From Candidatus Dormiibacterota bacterium (GTDB lineage: Bacteria > Chloroflexota > Dormibacteria > Dormibacterales > Dormibacteraceae), in contig PLYD01000280.1 of assembly GCA_003151665.1 (NCBI GenBank), forward strand, positions 22,879 to 79,574: a stretch of 56,696 bases of DNA. Reading direction: 5' to 3'. Position 1 is the stretch's first letter; the number at the start of each line of letters is the position of its first letter. Of this stretch, positions 35,198-45,487 are shown in pieces. Below the pieces are notes generated by a model. That model was not told where the DNA came from. It saw only the letters and a program-made list of their open reading frames with translations, and made no database searches. The translations under genes and the position numbers were made by a program.

Positions 35198-36550
35198 CTA
35201 TGAAGGAGCGAGCGTGAGTGCCGCCTGCACCGGCCCGTCTGCGGCTTCGCTGGAGCTCCCCGCGGAGCCAGAGAAAGCTCGAGGATCCCCAGAGGCGACG
35301 TCGGTCGTCGGCGTCGCCGCGGGTGCCGGTTCGGACCGCTTCGGGGACCAATACGTTCCCGCCCACGCGATCGCGAGCAGCGTCCAGAACTCCAGGCTGA
35401 GGTCGTTCTTGAAGTAGGGGACGTCGACCAGGCCATGGACGACGACGGCAACCAGGGCCAGGAAAACGCCCAGCTGAAAGGGCTGCCAGCCCGAAGCGTC
35501 GGTGCGCCGCCAACCCCTCCAGCTGACGACGAATGCGACGACCAGGATCCAGCTGAAAGCGGCCAATCCGAGCAGGCCGGTCTCGCTCCAAAAGTTGAGC
35601 ACGATGTTGTGCGGGTCGATGAAACGATCGTGGTGGTGGAGGTTCCAGTACGGCGCCAGCCGGGTCGTGAACCCGGAGAGGCCCGCCCCGAAGATGGGGT
35701 GATCGCGGAGCATTTGCAGGGCCGCTTTCCACAGCTGCGAGCGGCCGACCAGCGTGTTGCCAGGATTGTTGAAGTCGACCTCCACCGCGATCCGAGCGGC
35801 GACGCTCGGCACTCGTGAGACGACCACCCCCGCCACCACGACGACGGCGAGGAACCACCAGCGCCGCCGGTGGGCGAGCGCCAGGCCGACGACCACTGCC
35901 GCCAGGGCCAAAAAGCCGCCTCTCGAAAGGGTCAGGATCTCGGTCGGCACGATGATCGCGAGCGTGACCAGGCTGACGATCCGCAGGTTGCGGTCGCGAC
36001 TGAAAAGAAGGAGGCTCCCAGCCAACGCGATCAGAGGCTCCAGATAAAGGGCGACAGCGTTCGCCGTCGTGTAGATGACGACCGGCGTTGTCGACTGCAC
36101 ATGAAGCGTGTGGTGCGCGATCGCCTGGAGAACCACGATCGCGTTGGGCACCGACAGCGCGATCGCACCGACGGCGAGGCCGAGAAAAATGACGAGCGCG
36201 CGCTGCGCGCTGCGGACGACAGTTCCGAGCACGAAGAAAAATGCGATCGGCTCGATGAGGTAGGCGCGGTAGAGGCCTAACGCGGCTCTGCGGTCAGGAG
36301 CGGCGAGGATCGAGATCGCGCCGGCGATCAGAAAGAGCAGCGCGGCATATGTGAAGGCGGTGCGCCATTGGATCCTGCGGGGACCGCGATACGTCTCCAC
36401 GAGGAAGACGGCGATCGTGGCCAAGATCGCGACCTCGAGCAGGGTGGTCGGCACGATGCTGACATGCCAGCGGATCACGTAAGCCGGGGCCAGGGCGCAG
36501 GTGAGGGCGGCAGCCACCAGCGTGGCCGGATACCACCGAGCCGGATTCAT
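35198..36550 (-). CDS. O-antigen ligase/polymerase-like membrane protein
   Basis: This protein of about 450 residues has ten to twelve membrane helices and a large outer loop holding GRSQLWKAALQMLRDHPIFGAGLSGF and HHHDRFIDPHNIVLNFWSETG. This is the hallmark of the Wzy_C/O-antigen ligase family. It polymerises repeat units or attaches chains to a lipid. It is convergent with the GT4 pair. The start is ATG 36550, and an in-frame ATG three codons upstream is also possible. Confidence 0.9.
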   Translation of the reverse strand: MNPARWYPATLVAAALTCALAPAYVIRWHVSIVPTTLLEVAILATIAVFLVETYRGPRRIQWRTAFTYAALLFLIAGAISILAAPDRRAALGLYRAYLIEPIAFFFVLGTVVRSAQRALVIFLGLAVGAIALSVPNAIVVLQAIAHHTLHVQSTTPVVIYTTANAVALYLEPLIALAGSLLLFSRDRNLRIVSLVTLAIIVPTEILTLSRGGFLALAAVVVGLALAHRRRWWFLAVVVVAGVVVSRVPSVAARIAVEVDFNNPGNTLVGRSQLWKAALQMLRDHPIFGAGLSGFTTRLAPYWNLHHHDRFIDPHNIVLNFWSETGLLGLAAFSWILVVAFVVSWRGWRRTDASGWQPFQLGVFLALVAVVVHGLVDVPYFKNDLSLEFWTLLAIAWAGTYWSPKRSEPAPAATPTTDVASGDPRAFSGSAGSSSEAADGPVQAALTLAPS

Positions 36551-36631
36551 CGCGGCCAACCATAGCGGCTCAGCTTGGGCTCGTCCCGTGCGCCGGGACC
36601 TCAGGGGGTGGGGCGATGCCCCCCGGGTAAC

Positions 36632-37414
36632 ATGTCTTTTCGAATGAACGTCGTCATCCTCGCGGGCGGGCTTGGCACGCGCCTTTCAGAGGAGACCGAG
36701 ACCAGGCCGAAGCCGATGGTCGAGATCGGCGGTCACCCGATCATCTGGCACATCATGAAGCACTACGCGGGCCATGGTTTCCGCGAGTTCATCGTCCCGT
36801 TGGGCTACAAGGGCGAGGAGATCAAGCGCTTCTTCCTCGACTACAACCGACTGCGCACCAGCGTCACGGTCGACCTCGCCACCGGACAGTCCAGCTTCCA
36901 CGAGGGAGCCCCCGAGGACTGGAAAGTGCACCTGATCGACACCGGCCTCAAGAGCAACACCGGCGCGCGCGTGAAGCAACTGCAGCCCTGGCTCGAGGGC
37001 GGCACCTTCATGCTCACGTACGGAGACGGCGTCAGCGACATCGACCTCGGGAAGCTGCTGAGCTTTCACAAGGCTCACGGACGCCTGGCGACGGTCACCG
37101 CGGTCAGGCCGCCCGCCCGCTTCGGCGGGCTGCTCTTCGACGGCGACCTCGTCTCCGACTTCACCGAGAAGCCGCAGATCGGCGAGGGTTGGATCAACGG
37201 CGGCTTCATGGTGCTCGAGCCGGGCGTCTTCTCCTACCTCGAGGGCGATGACCCCAGCCTGGAGGCGGACGCGCTCGAGCGACTCGCCGCCGACCGCCAG
37301 CTCGCCGCCTACAAGCACGACAGCTTCTGGCAGTGCATGGACACGCTGCGAGACCTGCGCCTGCTCGAGAGCCTGTGGCAGGGCGGGCAGGCCCCCTGGA
37401 TGACCTGGGCGTGA
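36632..37414 (+). CDS. rfbF: Glucose-1-phosphate cytidylyltransferase
   Basis: This protein of about 260 residues makes CDP-glucose from CTP and glucose-1-phosphate. It has [22 protein letters not shown], the family's [27 protein letters not shown] and [18 protein letters not shown]. It is the first gene of a tightly overlapping operon. ATG 36644 (MNVVIL) is an alternative start. The region around its start is duplicated in a fossil near 55.6 kb. Confidence 0.95.
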   Translation: MSFRMNVVILAGGLGTRLSEETETRPKPMVEIGGHPIIWHIMKHYAGHGFREFIVPLGYKGEEIKRFFLDYNRLRTSVTVDLATGQSSFHEGAPEDWKVHLIDTGLKSNTGARVKQLQPWLEGGTFMLTYGDGVSDIDLGKLLSFHKAHGRLATVTAVRPPARFGGLLFDGDLVSDFTEKPQIGEGWINGGFMVLEPGVFSYLEGDDPSLEADALERLAADRQLAAYKHDSFWQCMDTLRDLRLLESLWQGGQAPWMTWA

Positions 37415-38406
37415 GCGCGGCCACCGGAGCCGAGTTCTGGCGCGACCGCCCAACTTTCGTCACCGGCGCCTCAGGCCTGGTCGGCAGCTGGCTGACCAAG
37501 CGCCTGCTGGCGGTCGAGGCCGATGTCGTTTGCTTGGTACGCGACTGGGTGCCGCAGAGCGAGCTCCTGGGCTCGGGCGCGATCGAGCGGGTCAAGACGG
37601 TGCGCGGCGATCTCCGCGACCAGCGCCTGCTGGAGCGAATCCTCGGCGAGTACGAGATCGACACCGTGCTGCACCTCGCCGCCCAGACCATCGTCCCGAT
37701 CGCCAACCGCAACCCGATCTCGACCTTCGAGACCAATGTGGCCGGCACCTGGGCGATCCTGGAGGCCTGCCGGCGCAGCCCGACCGTCAAGCAGGTGGTG
37801 GTGGCCTCCTCCGACAAAGCCTATGGCGACCAGGAGAAGCTCCCCTACGACGAGAGCATGCCGGTTGCCGGCCGCCATCCCTACGACGTCAGCAAGTCGG
37901 CGGGCGATCTCATCGCGCAGTCGTATGCGGCCACTTACGGGCTGCCTGTGGTGGTCACGCGCTGCGGCAACTTCTACGGTGGCGGCGACCTCAACTGGAG
38001 CCGCATCGTCCCCGGCACGATTCGCTCGGTCCTCCGCGGCAAGCGTCCGGTGATCCGCTCCGACGGCCAGTTCGTGCGCGACTACTTCTACGTCGAGGAT
38101 GGAGCCGCCGCCTACGCCTTCTTGGCCGAGCACCTGGCCGCCGACCGCGGGATGGCCGGCGAGGCGTTCAACTTCTCCAACGAGCAGCCGATCAACGTCC
38201 TGGAGCTCACCAACCTGATCCTCAAGCTGATGGATTCGCGCCTCGAGCCGGAGATCAGGAACGAGGTCAGCAACGAGATCAAATGCCAGTACCTGAGCGC
38301 CGCCAAGGCGCGGGCGAAGCTCGGCTGGCGACCGCTGTTCGCACTCGAAGACGGCCTGACGGCAACCATCGAGTGGTATCGCGACTTCTTTCGGAGCAAG
38401 GGGTGA
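37411..38406 (+). CDS. rfbG: CDP-glucose 4,6-dehydratase
   Basis: This 331-residue short-chain dehydrogenase-type enzyme converts CDP-glucose to CDP-4-keto-6-deoxyglucose. It has the NAD motif [27 protein letters not shown] and the catalytic [17 protein letters not shown] (YxxxK). GTG 37411 overlaps the rfbF stop (GTGA). No RfbH-type 3-dehydrase gene follows, so the pathway keeps its 3-oxygen or branches there. Confidence 0.95.
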   Translation: MSAATGAEFWRDRPTFVTGASGLVGSWLTKRLLAVEADVVCLVRDWVPQSELLGSGAIERVKTVRGDLRDQRLLERILGEYEIDTVLHLAAQTIVPIANRNPISTFETNVAGTWAILEACRRSPTVKQVVVASSDKAYGDQEKLPYDESMPVAGRHPYDVSKSAGDLIAQSYAATYGLPVVVTRCGNFYGGGDLNWSRIVPGTIRSVLRGKRPVIRSDGQFVRDYFYVEDGAAAYAFLAEHLAADRGMAGEAFNFSNEQPINVLELTNLILKLMDSRLEPEIRNEVSNEIKCQYLSAAKARAKLGWRPLFALEDGLTATIEWYRDFFRSKG

Positions 38407-39629
38407 TCCGCAGCGCCCCTCGATGCCGGTCCTGCGACGCTGACGATCTCGAGCTGGTGCTGTCGCTCGGCCGCACGCCGCTCGCGAACGCGCTCCTGAC
38501 CGAAGCACAGCTCTCGGAGCCAGAGGCAACCTTTCCGCTCGAGCTGGTGTTCTGCCCGCGCTGCACGCTGGTCCAGATCACCGAGACGGTACCGCCCGAG
38601 CAGCTCTTTCGCCACTACCTCTACCTCAGCTCGTTCTCCGACACCATGCTCCGCCACTCAGAGGACCTCGCCCATCGGCTCATCAAGAGTCGCGGCCTGG
38701 ATGCGAACAGCCTGGTGGTCGAGGTCGCGAGCAATGACGGCTACCTGCTCCAGTACTACAAGCAGGGCGGCGTTCCCGTGCTCGGGATCGAGCCGGCCGA
38801 GAACATCGCAACGGTGGCGGAGGACCGGGGCATCCCGACCCTGACCCGCTTTTTCGGCCTGGAGCTCGGGCGCGAGCTGCGCGAGGAGGGCAGGCGCGCG
38901 GACGTCATTCACGCCAACAACGTGCTCGCCCACGTCGCCGACCTCAACGGCTTTGTGGCCGGGCTCGCGCTGGTCCTCAAGGCTGATGGCGTGGCAGTGA
39001 TCGAGGTGCCGCACGTCAAGCCGATGATCGAGCGGCTGGAGTTCGACACCATCTATCACGAGCACCTCTGCTACTACTCGCTGTCCGCGCTCGAGCCTTT
39101 ATTCGAGCGCCACGGCATGAAGCTGGTCGATGTGCACGAGCTTCCGCTGCACGGCGGATCGCTGCAGGTCCACGCCGCCCTGAATGGAGAGCCGTCGGAG
39201 CGGGTCTGCGAGCTGCTCGAGCGAGAGCGGGCGGCGGGAATCGACCGCCCGGAGTTTTACGCCCAGTTCGGCGACAAGGTGCAGCGCCTAAGGTCGGAAG
39301 TCGTCGCGCTGCTCACCGAATTGAAGTCAAAGGGCAGCCGCATGGCCGCCTACGGCGCCTCGGCCAAAGGTTCCACGCTGCTGAATTACTGCGGCATCGG
39401 AGCTGACCTGCTGGAGTTCGTGGCCGACCGCTCAACGGTCAAGCAGGGCCTCTACACGCCAGGCACCCATCTGCCGATCAAAGGGCCCCAGGCGCTGCTT
39501 GAGGAGAGTCCCGATCACGTGCTGCTGCTGACGTGGAACTTCGCCGAGGAGATCCTGGAGCAGCAGGCCGCCTACCGCCAAGCGGGCGGCAAGTTCATCA
39601 TCCCGGTCCCGGAGCCGACCGTAGTTTGA
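38403..39629 (+). CDS. Sugar C-methyltransferase (TylCIII/NovU type)
   Basis: This 408-residue protein starts at GTG overlapping the rfbG stop. An N-terminal zinc site (CRSC near 8-11, FCPRC near 46-50) is followed by a SAM-binding domain ([30 protein letters not shown]) and a C-terminal domain ([16 protein letters not shown]). Members methylate C-3 of 4-keto-6-deoxysugars (TylCIII) or C-5 (NovU). Acting on the RfbG product it would give a branched C-methyl sugar. This is inferred from family and operon. Confidence 0.9.
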   Translation: MIRSAPRCRSCDADDLELVLSLGRTPLANALLTEAQLSEPEATFPLELVFCPRCTLVQITETVPPEQLFRHYLYLSSFSDTMLRHSEDLAHRLIKSRGLDANSLVVEVASNDGYLLQYYKQGGVPVLGIEPAENIATVAEDRGIPTLTRFFGLELGRELREEGRRADVIHANNVLAHVADLNGFVAGLALVLKADGVAVIEVPHVKPMIERLEFDTIYHEHLCYYSLSALEPLFERHGMKLVDVHELPLHGGSLQVHAALNGEPSERVCELLERERAAGIDRPEFYAQFGDKVQRLRSEVVALLTELKSKGSRMAAYGASAKGSTLLNYCGIGADLLEFVADRSTVKQGLYTPGTHLPIKGPQALLEESPDHVLLLTWNFAEEILEQQAAYRQAGGKFIIPVPEPTVV

Positions 39630-39637
39630 GCACGGCG

Positions 39638-40087
39638 ATGATCGAGGGCGTCAAGGTCGTCCCCTTAAAACGCATCCCCGACGAGCGCGGGACGATCTAC
39701 CACATGCTGAAGCGCACCGACCCGCACTTCAGCGCCTTCGGCGAGATCTACTTCTCAACCGTGCACCCGGGGGTCGTCAAAGGCTGGCACCGGCACAAGA
39801 ACATGACGCTCCACTACGCGTGCGTGCACGGGCGGATCAAGCTCGTTATCTACGACGAGCGCGACGGCTCGCCCACCAAGGGAGAGCTGATGGAGATGTT
39901 CTTGGGACCCGACAACTACTGCCTCGTGGTCATACCACCAGATCTCTGGAACGGCTTCAAAGGCATGGGTGATGTGACCGCGATCGTCGCCGACCTGATC
40001 GACATCCCCCACGAAGAGGCGGATTCCATGCGAATCGATCCGCATGACAACCACATCCCTTACGACTGGTCAGTGAAGGAGCGGTGA
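39638..40087 (+). CDS. RmlC-like dTDP/CDP-4-keto sugar epimerase
   Basis: This cupin of about 149 residues has GVKVVPLKRIPDERGTIYHML, VHPGVVKGWHRHKNM (the catalytic His region) and IPPDLWNGFKGMG. RmlC-type enzymes epimerise C-3 and/or C-5 of 4-keto-6-deoxysugars. I chose ATG 39638. A TTG at 39626 overlaps the methyltransferase stop as TTGA and would keep the operon's 4-base overlap pattern. Its last 20 bases survive in the fossil near 55.6 kb. Confidence 0.88.
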   Translation: MIEGVKVVPLKRIPDERGTIYHMLKRTDPHFSAFGEIYFSTVHPGVVKGWHRHKNMTLHYACVHGRIKLVIYDERDGSPTKGELMEMFLGPDNYCLVVIPPDLWNGFKGMGDVTAIVADLIDIPHEEADSMRIDPHDNHIPYDWSVKER

Positions 40088-41004
40088 CCGTACTGGTCAC
40101 CGGGGCGAGCGGTTTCGTTGGCTCGCAGGTCGTGCGCACGCTGCTCGCCTCCGAGGTCGGGGTCGCTGCCCTCGTTCGGCCCGGCAGCAATCGAGACCGG
40201 CTGGCGGACTTGGCCGATCGGATCCAGATCCTGGAGGCGGACCTCAAGGACACCGACGCGCTCGCCGGCCTGCTCGCACGCGTCCGTCCCGAGGCGTGCA
40301 TCCACGCCGCCTGGTATGCCGAACCCGGCAAGTACCTCGTGGCGCCCGAGAACCTCGACTCGCTGCGCGCCAGCCTGGCGCTGCTGGAGGAGCTGGCGCA
40401 TGCGGGCTGCGCTCACGTGGTCGGCGTCGGCACGTGCTTTGAGTACGCGATGACGTCGGTACCTCTGAAGGAGGACTCCCCCACCAAGCCGACGACCCTG
40501 TACGCCGCCGCCAAGCTCGCCTTCAACCTGGTCGCCGCGCAGCGGCTCAAGCAGCTGGGAATCGGCATGGCCTGGGCGCGCCTGTTCTACATCTACGGGC
40601 CATTCGAGGATGGGCGCCGGCTCGTCCCCGCCGCGATCGCGGCCTTGGCCGCGAACAAGGAGTTCGCGACCACCTCGGGCGAGCAGGTCCGAGACTACAT
40701 GCACATCGCAGACGTCGCCTCAGCGCTGTGCGATTTGAGCCGGTCCAGGCTCGATGGCGCTTTCAATGTGTGCTCGGGCGAGCCTGTTACCATAGCCGGG
40801 CTCATGCAGACGTTGGGCGAGCTCCTGGGTCGAGGAGAGCTGATTCGCCTGGGCGCCTACCCCAACCGCGAGTGGGATCCCATGTACGTCTGCGGCGACA
40901 ACCACAGGCTGCGGATGGAGGCTCACTGGTCAGCGCGCTACACGCTGCGGGAAGGGCTCGCCGACACGATCGCATGGTGGAAAGGAGCCCAAAAAGCGCA
41001 ATGA
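40084..41004 (+). CDS. NAD-dependent sugar epimerase/reductase
   Basis: This 306-residue Rossmann-fold extended SDR has VTGASGFVGSQVV, a CIHAAW motif and YAAAKLAF (YxxxK). It is the likely 4-ketoreductase that completes the sugar. GTG 40084 overlaps the epimerase stop. A degenerate relative with a large internal deletion lies at 55.24-55.56 kb on the other strand. The two share GSQVVRxLLAS, ALVRPGS, QILEADL and CSGEPVTIAxLMQTLG. Confidence 0.9.
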   Translation: MTVLVTGASGFVGSQVVRTLLASEVGVAALVRPGSNRDRLADLADRIQILEADLKDTDALAGLLARVRPEACIHAAWYAEPGKYLVAPENLDSLRASLALLEELAHAGCAHVVGVGTCFEYAMTSVPLKEDSPTKPTTLYAAAKLAFNLVAAQRLKQLGIGMAWARLFYIYGPFEDGRRLVPAAIAALAANKEFATTSGEQVRDYMHIADVASALCDLSRSRLDGAFNVCSGEPVTIAGLMQTLGELLGRGELIRLGAYPNREWDPMYVCGDNHRLRMEAHWSARYTLREGLADTIAWWKGAQKAQ

Positions 41005-41771
41005 CGCAGACGCCCGAACTCTTCGACGAGACGCCCGGAGCCAAGATCAAAGTCAGCACCAAAGACGGCTCTCGCGAGCTCGACATCTACTCGCCTGAGG
41101 GCTTCAAGGTCCTCTCCAACCTCTTCACGCGCTCGGGCTGGCAGCAGAAGATCAGCTACGAGCCGACCTGGCTCGGCATCCCGATCATCCAGACGCCCGA
41201 GGACATCGTGATGATGCAGGAGCTCATCTGGAAGGTTCGGCCCGATGTGGTCATCGAATGCGGCGTCGCTCATGGCGGAGCCCTGGTGCTGTACGCCTCG
41301 ATCCTCGACCTGATCGGCAAAGGCCAGGTGATCGGCGTCGATGTCGAGATCCGCAAATACAACCGCCTGGCTCTGCAGAGCCATCCGATGAGCCGGCGCT
41401 TCACCTTGATCGAGGCCAGCTCGGTGGAACAGCAGACGCTCGAGCAGGTTCGAGCGCTGATCCAGCCCGACGACACGGTGCTCGTGACGCTTGATTCCAA
41501 CCACACCAAGGCGCATGTCGCCAAAGAGCTCGAGCTCTATGCGCCGCTGGTCACACCGGACAGCTACGTGGTCGTCTTCGACGGCGTGATGCAGGTGCTG
41601 ACCGACGCCCCCGGGGGCTCCCCCGCCTGGGACAAGGACAACCCGTGGCAGGCAGTTTCCGACTTCTTGAGCGAGAACGAGGAGTTCGAGCTCGACCCCT
41701 ACTACAACCGCCTGAAGGTCACGCACTGCCCCGGCGGCTTTTTGAAGAGGGTGAAAAAGCGGCAGCGCTAG
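41001..41771 (+). CDS. CmcI-family (cephalosporin hydroxylase-like) methyltransferase
   Basis: This 256-residue SAM-binding protein has KISYEPTWLGIPIIQTPEDI, PDVVIECGVAHGGALVLYAS and VTLDSNHTKAHVAKEL. Proteins of this family in sugar clusters are usually O-methyltransferases (compare rhamnosyl O-methyltransferases) despite the hydroxylase name. ATG 41001 overlaps the previous stop (ATGA). It probably caps or decorates the deoxysugar. Confidence 0.85.
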   Translation: MTQTPELFDETPGAKIKVSTKDGSRELDIYSPEGFKVLSNLFTRSGWQQKISYEPTWLGIPIIQTPEDIVMMQELIWKVRPDVVIECGVAHGGALVLYASILDLIGKGQVIGVDVEIRKYNRLALQSHPMSRRFTLIEASSVEQQTLEQVRALIQPDDTVLVTLDSNHTKAHVAKELELYAPLVTPDSYVVVFDGVMQVLTDAPGGSPAWDKDNPWQAVSDFLSENEEFELDPYYNRLKVTHCPGGFLKRVKKRQR

Positions 41772-41793
41772 GCGCAGGGGCTCAACCTAGGTC

Positions 41794-43314
41794 ATGACCC
41801 GGCTCAGCAGGAACGTCGTCTACAACGTGGTCGGCCAGGGCCTGATCCTGGTCGTCAGCCTGATCGCGGTCCGGTTCATCTTCCGGCGCCTGGGCGATGA
41901 CGTGTTCGGAATCATCTTCTTCAACCTGACGCTCACCGCGGTGCTGACTCGGGTCCTCGAGCTGGGCGTCTCATCGACCATCGTGCGCGAGGTCTCGAGC
42001 GCCTATCACAAGGAGGTCGGCTACGTCCGGGAGCTGATCAGGACCGCCTCGCTGCTGTACTGGACGACGGGCATCATCCTGGTCGCGGTCATCTGGATCA
42101 CGGCACCCCTGCTCGTGACGCACTGGATCAACTTGAAGACGCTCGATCCGGGCACCGCGGCAACGCTCCTGCGGATCCTGAGCGTACTGTCCCTGGTCGC
42201 CTTGCCCAAGGGCCTCTACACGGCCACGTTCCGCGGTCGCCAGATGATGGGGATCAACAACGTGATCGACGTCGGCACCGCGCTGGCGCAGCAGATGGGC
42301 ATCCTGCTGGTTCTGATCGCCGGTGGCAGCGTTTACCTGGTCGCCGGTTGGATCTCGGCCAGCGCGGCGCTTGGGATCATCGCCTACATCGTCGTGGCGA
42401 GCCGCCTTTTCGGCTGGGGCGCCCTGGCTCCGTCCTTTTCGAGCTACGTCGCCAGGCGCAACTTCGCCTTCACCAGCAACATGTCCCTGACCTCCGTGGC
42501 CTCGCTGATCAACAGCCAGGCCTCCTCGGTGATCGTCAGCAAGCTGCTCCCGATCGGCGTGTTCGGGTTCTACGGCTTCGCCTCCTCGACGGTGAACCGC
42601 GCCACCTTCATCACCGGCGCCGTCGCCCAGGCCGCCTTTCCCTCCTTTTCCAACCTGCATCGGGCTGACAACCGAATCGCCTTGCTCACGCAGTACCGCA
42701 AGCTGCAGGACCTGCTGTGCTATGGCACGGTCCCCCTGTTCGCGGGCGTGTGCTTTGCCGCCCTGCCCGTCTACGCCTACGTCTTCAACACCTCGGTCGC
42801 GTGGCTGCTGCTGATCCCGACCGCGTATCTCAGCCTGGGCACGTTCATGAACGGCACGGCGAGCATTCCTTACATCCTGTCGATCTCAGTCGGCCGGCCC
42901 GATATCGGGTTGAAGACGAATCTGTGGGCGCTGGTGATCGTGCTGCCGATCACGGTGGTGCTGATCTGCAGCTTCGGGCTGGCCGGGGCAGGCCTCTCGT
43001 GGGTCGCCTACCACGTCTTTCTCTACAGCTACCAGATCCCGCGCATCTGCAGAGACTGCCTGCACACACCGACTATCGATTGGTACGCCCACATCGCCAA
43101 GGTGCTCGCATTGAGCGCCTTGACCTACGGCATCGCCTGGCTCGTGATCGTGGTGCCCAGCGGCTATTCGCTTGTCGGTTGCGTGATCGGGTATCTCGTC
43201 GCCACCATCGTGTTCGGCGCGGTGGCTTTGTTTCTGATCGGTCCCGACCTCAAGAGCACGATTCGAAGTCTGCCGGCGACGATGCGCCTGGTGAGGCCCG
43301 CACCTTCACGCTGA
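41794..43314 (+). CDS. Wzx-type polysaccharide flippase
   Basis: This 506-residue MOP-superfamily transporter has 12 to 14 membrane helices (first: NVVYNVVGQGLILVVSLIAV) and the N-terminal GDDVFGIIFF region. It flips lipid-linked repeat units across the membrane. It lies directly after the deoxysugar operon and before a Wzy-like gene, as expected for a Wzx/Wzy pathway. Confidence 0.92.
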   Translation: MTRLSRNVVYNVVGQGLILVVSLIAVRFIFRRLGDDVFGIIFFNLTLTAVLTRVLELGVSSTIVREVSSAYHKEVGYVRELIRTASLLYWTTGIILVAVIWITAPLLVTHWINLKTLDPGTAATLLRILSVLSLVALPKGLYTATFRGRQMMGINNVIDVGTALAQQMGILLVLIAGGSVYLVAGWISASAALGIIAYIVVASRLFGWGALAPSFSSYVARRNFAFTSNMSLTSVASLINSQASSVIVSKLLPIGVFGFYGFASSTVNRATFITGAVAQAAFPSFSNLHRADNRIALLTQYRKLQDLLCYGTVPLFAGVCFAALPVYAYVFNTSVAWLLLIPTAYLSLGTFMNGTASIPYILSISVGRPDIGLKTNLWALVIVLPITVVLICSFGLAGAGLSWVAYHVFLYSYQIPRICRDCLHTPTIDWYAHIAKVLALSALTYGIAWLVIVVPSGYSLVGCVIGYLVATIVFGAVALFLIGPDLKSTIRSLPATMRLVRPAPSR

Positions 43315-43357
43315 TGGCTGGGCCGCGCAGCGTCCATCTCCGCAGCGGCACTGTGGG

Positions 43358-44836
43358 ATGATCGGGCGCGAGTTGGAACAGACGCTGACCACCTCCCCCC
43401 CATCCGTTCGGTCGTGGCGGGACTGGGGATTGGCCGTCCTGCTGATCACTTCGATAGTGCTCGGCATCGCCATGGGCGAGATGATGTTCGCGCCGCAGCG
43501 CCTCGGGGCCGCCGGCGCCACCGTCCTCGTGCTGCTAGCAGCGGCCGTATTCGTACGGGTACTTGGCGCCCGCATGGGCCTATTGGGATTGCTGATCGCG
43601 ACCTGCCTAATCGACCGCTTCACCTATCCGGTGAAGGGTGTCGACATTCGCGGCGAGCAGGTCGCCGCCCTGCTGGGGCTCGGCCTAGTGGCGTACCTGG
43701 TCGTCACGCGCCCCGGCGGCTGGAATCTGGCGCGCCCCAACTTGACCGAGGCGCTGCTCGGCCTATGGCTCGCGATCAACCTGGTCAGCAGCCTGACCGC
43801 CGCGCCTGATGTCAGCCGCAGCGTCAAGGGGGTGGGCCTCCTGCTCATCTCGTGCGCGGCCGTGTTGCTGCCGCGCCGCCTGCTCGATAAGACGCGCGCC
43901 GCCGAGCAGATGGATGTGACCGTCAAGCTCCTCCTGATCGCTCTGGCGGCCGCCGGTGCGTACGGGACCGGCGTCTTCTTGGCCCACGTGTTCGGCTCTT
44001 CGATTTCGATCTCGGCCAACGGGGCGACCGGACACCTCAGCGCGTATGGCACGCTGTGGGAGCCCAACGTCCTGGGCGCGATGTCCGCCGCGGGCGCTGT
44101 CGCGTGGGCCTGGCTCGGGCCCCGCTACTTCCGTTTCGCGTGGCTTGGCACCGCGGCCTGCTTAGGCGGAACGATCGTGAGCTTCACGCGCGCGGCCTGG
44201 GTGGCCGCCGCGCTCCTGCTCGCTTTCAGCTTGTTCAAGCTCGTCCGGCGGCGAGCCGACCTGAAGCAGCTGGGGCTGGGCTTAGCTGGGGCGGCCGTGA
44301 TCGCGCTCGCCGTCGTCGGCGCGGAGACGGTCACCGACTATTTCGCGCCGGTGGCGCCGGGAGCGGGCGGCGCCCCAGCTCCGGTGGTCAGCCATGGGCT
44401 GCTGGCACTGCTGGTCAACTCTGTGGACGTGATCGGGCGGCTGGACCAAGTCAAGACCGTGCTCAGCGCGCTCGGCCACCATCCGCTGCTTGGCAGCGGT
44501 ACCGCCAGCTACGGCGAAACGCACGTGTTCCAGGGTCTGCCCGAGCACATCGCCAACCTGGAGCTAACGGTCCTCAACGACACGGGAGTGATCGGCGCGC
44601 TGGTATTCCTGGCGTTCGTCCTTGCGCTGGCGTATGCGGCATGGCGGCACCGATCAGACCCAATCGTGGCCGGATTGGGCCTGGCCACTTTGGTGATCCT
44701 GATCACCAACAGCGCGACTGAGACGACTGAGCTGATGATCTCGTGGCTGATGCTGGGACTGCTGCTAATGGCGATCGACGTGGCCCGGTCAACCACTGCG
44801 ATTGGCTCATCGGAATCGGTCCGGCCGACAGCCTGA
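43358..44836 (+). CDS. O-antigen polymerase/ligase-like membrane protein
   Basis: This 492-residue protein has about 12 membrane helices. The outer loop reads VDVIGRLDQVKTVLSALGHH then PLLGSGTASYGETHVFQG, matching the Wzy_C pattern. Two such genes occur in the cluster (the other at 35198-36550), so one may polymerise and the other ligate. ATG 43358 follows GTGGG. About 40 bp separate it from wzx. Confidence 0.88.
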   Translation: MIGRELEQTLTTSPPSVRSWRDWGLAVLLITSIVLGIAMGEMMFAPQRLGAAGATVLVLLAAAVFVRVLGARMGLLGLLIATCLIDRFTYPVKGVDIRGEQVAALLGLGLVAYLVVTRPGGWNLARPNLTEALLGLWLAINLVSSLTAAPDVSRSVKGVGLLLISCAAVLLPRRLLDKTRAAEQMDVTVKLLLIALAAAGAYGTGVFLAHVFGSSISISANGATGHLSAYGTLWEPNVLGAMSAAGAVAWAWLGPRYFRFAWLGTAACLGGTIVSFTRAAWVAAALLLAFSLFKLVRRRADLKQLGLGLAGAAVIALAVVGAETVTDYFAPVAPGAGGAPAPVVSHGLLALLVNSVDVIGRLDQVKTVLSALGHHPLLGSGTASYGETHVFQGLPEHIANLELTVLNDTGVIGALVFLAFVLALAYAAWRHRSDPIVAGLGLATLVILITNSATETTELMISWLMLGLLLMAIDVARSTTAIGSSESVRPTA

Positions 44837-45063
44837 CAGCCCGGTCTGACCTAACGCGCTGCAGAGCTGACATTCGAACATTCGGGGCTACTAGGCGCGG
44901 TCAAGCACATATCGCAAGAGTCCCTGCGTCCCCGAACAGAGATCCAGCGAGGGAAACCATCGTTAATTGTTAATGGTCATTGGGCTCAGTTACGAGCGAT
45001 CTGTAGTGGTCATGCAGACGGCGGGAAGGTGCTACCGGCCGGCACCATGACCGCCTCGTCGAC

Positions 45064-45450
45064 GTGATTACCGTGGCGGCGATGTTTTCGGTTGGGAATG
45101 CCTCAGCAACACAAGTTGGGAATAACGCAATAGTCGATCTTCGCGAGCCTCTGATTGCTGCCGACACCCGGACGCGATTGGATGGGGTCGTGAGCGCAAT
45201 CGCCAGGGTAAATGTGGATGCCCTGAGCCGGTTCAATCTGCAGGTCGTCCCCCTCTTTGCACTCTCCATCCGACGATTCGGCAGCTCGCCTGGCTGCGAT
45301 GTGACACAGACCGGTGGGCAAGCTGAGGGCACGCTAGCTTTCGTAATAATTCTTGGCGCGCTGCCTCCGAGCAACCCTGCCAACGGAGCCACCTATATCG
45401 CGCTGCCGGATCGATTCGTCTACGGCGCCCCGGGCAGCACGAACGAATAA
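45064..45450 (+). CDS. Unrecognised short reading frame
   Basis: A 128-residue frame starts at GTG just after the polysaccharide cluster. It has plausible globular text (NNAIVDLREPLIAADTRTRL, GTLAFVIILGALPPSNPANG) but no signal peptide, no Shine-Dalgarno and no family I know. It lies beside broken genes and could itself be a remnant. The 227 bp before it (44837-45063) hold nothing I can name. Confidence 0.3.
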   Translation: MITVAAMFSVGNASATQVGNNAIVDLREPLIAADTRTRLDGVVSAIARVNVDALSRFNLQVVPLFALSIRRFGSSPGCDVTQTGGQAEGTLAFVIILGALPPSNPANGATYIALPDRFVYGAPGSTNE

Positions 45451-45487
45451 CGACTCCGGCGACGCTGCGGCGAACCTCGATCGAGAC

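Noticed and set aside
37530..38402. A long in-frame extension upstream of the C-methyltransferase gene
   Set aside because: It lies wholly inside rfbG in another frame and is Arg/Pro/Gly-rich. The GTG at 38403 that overlaps the rfbG stop gives the normal family N-terminus.
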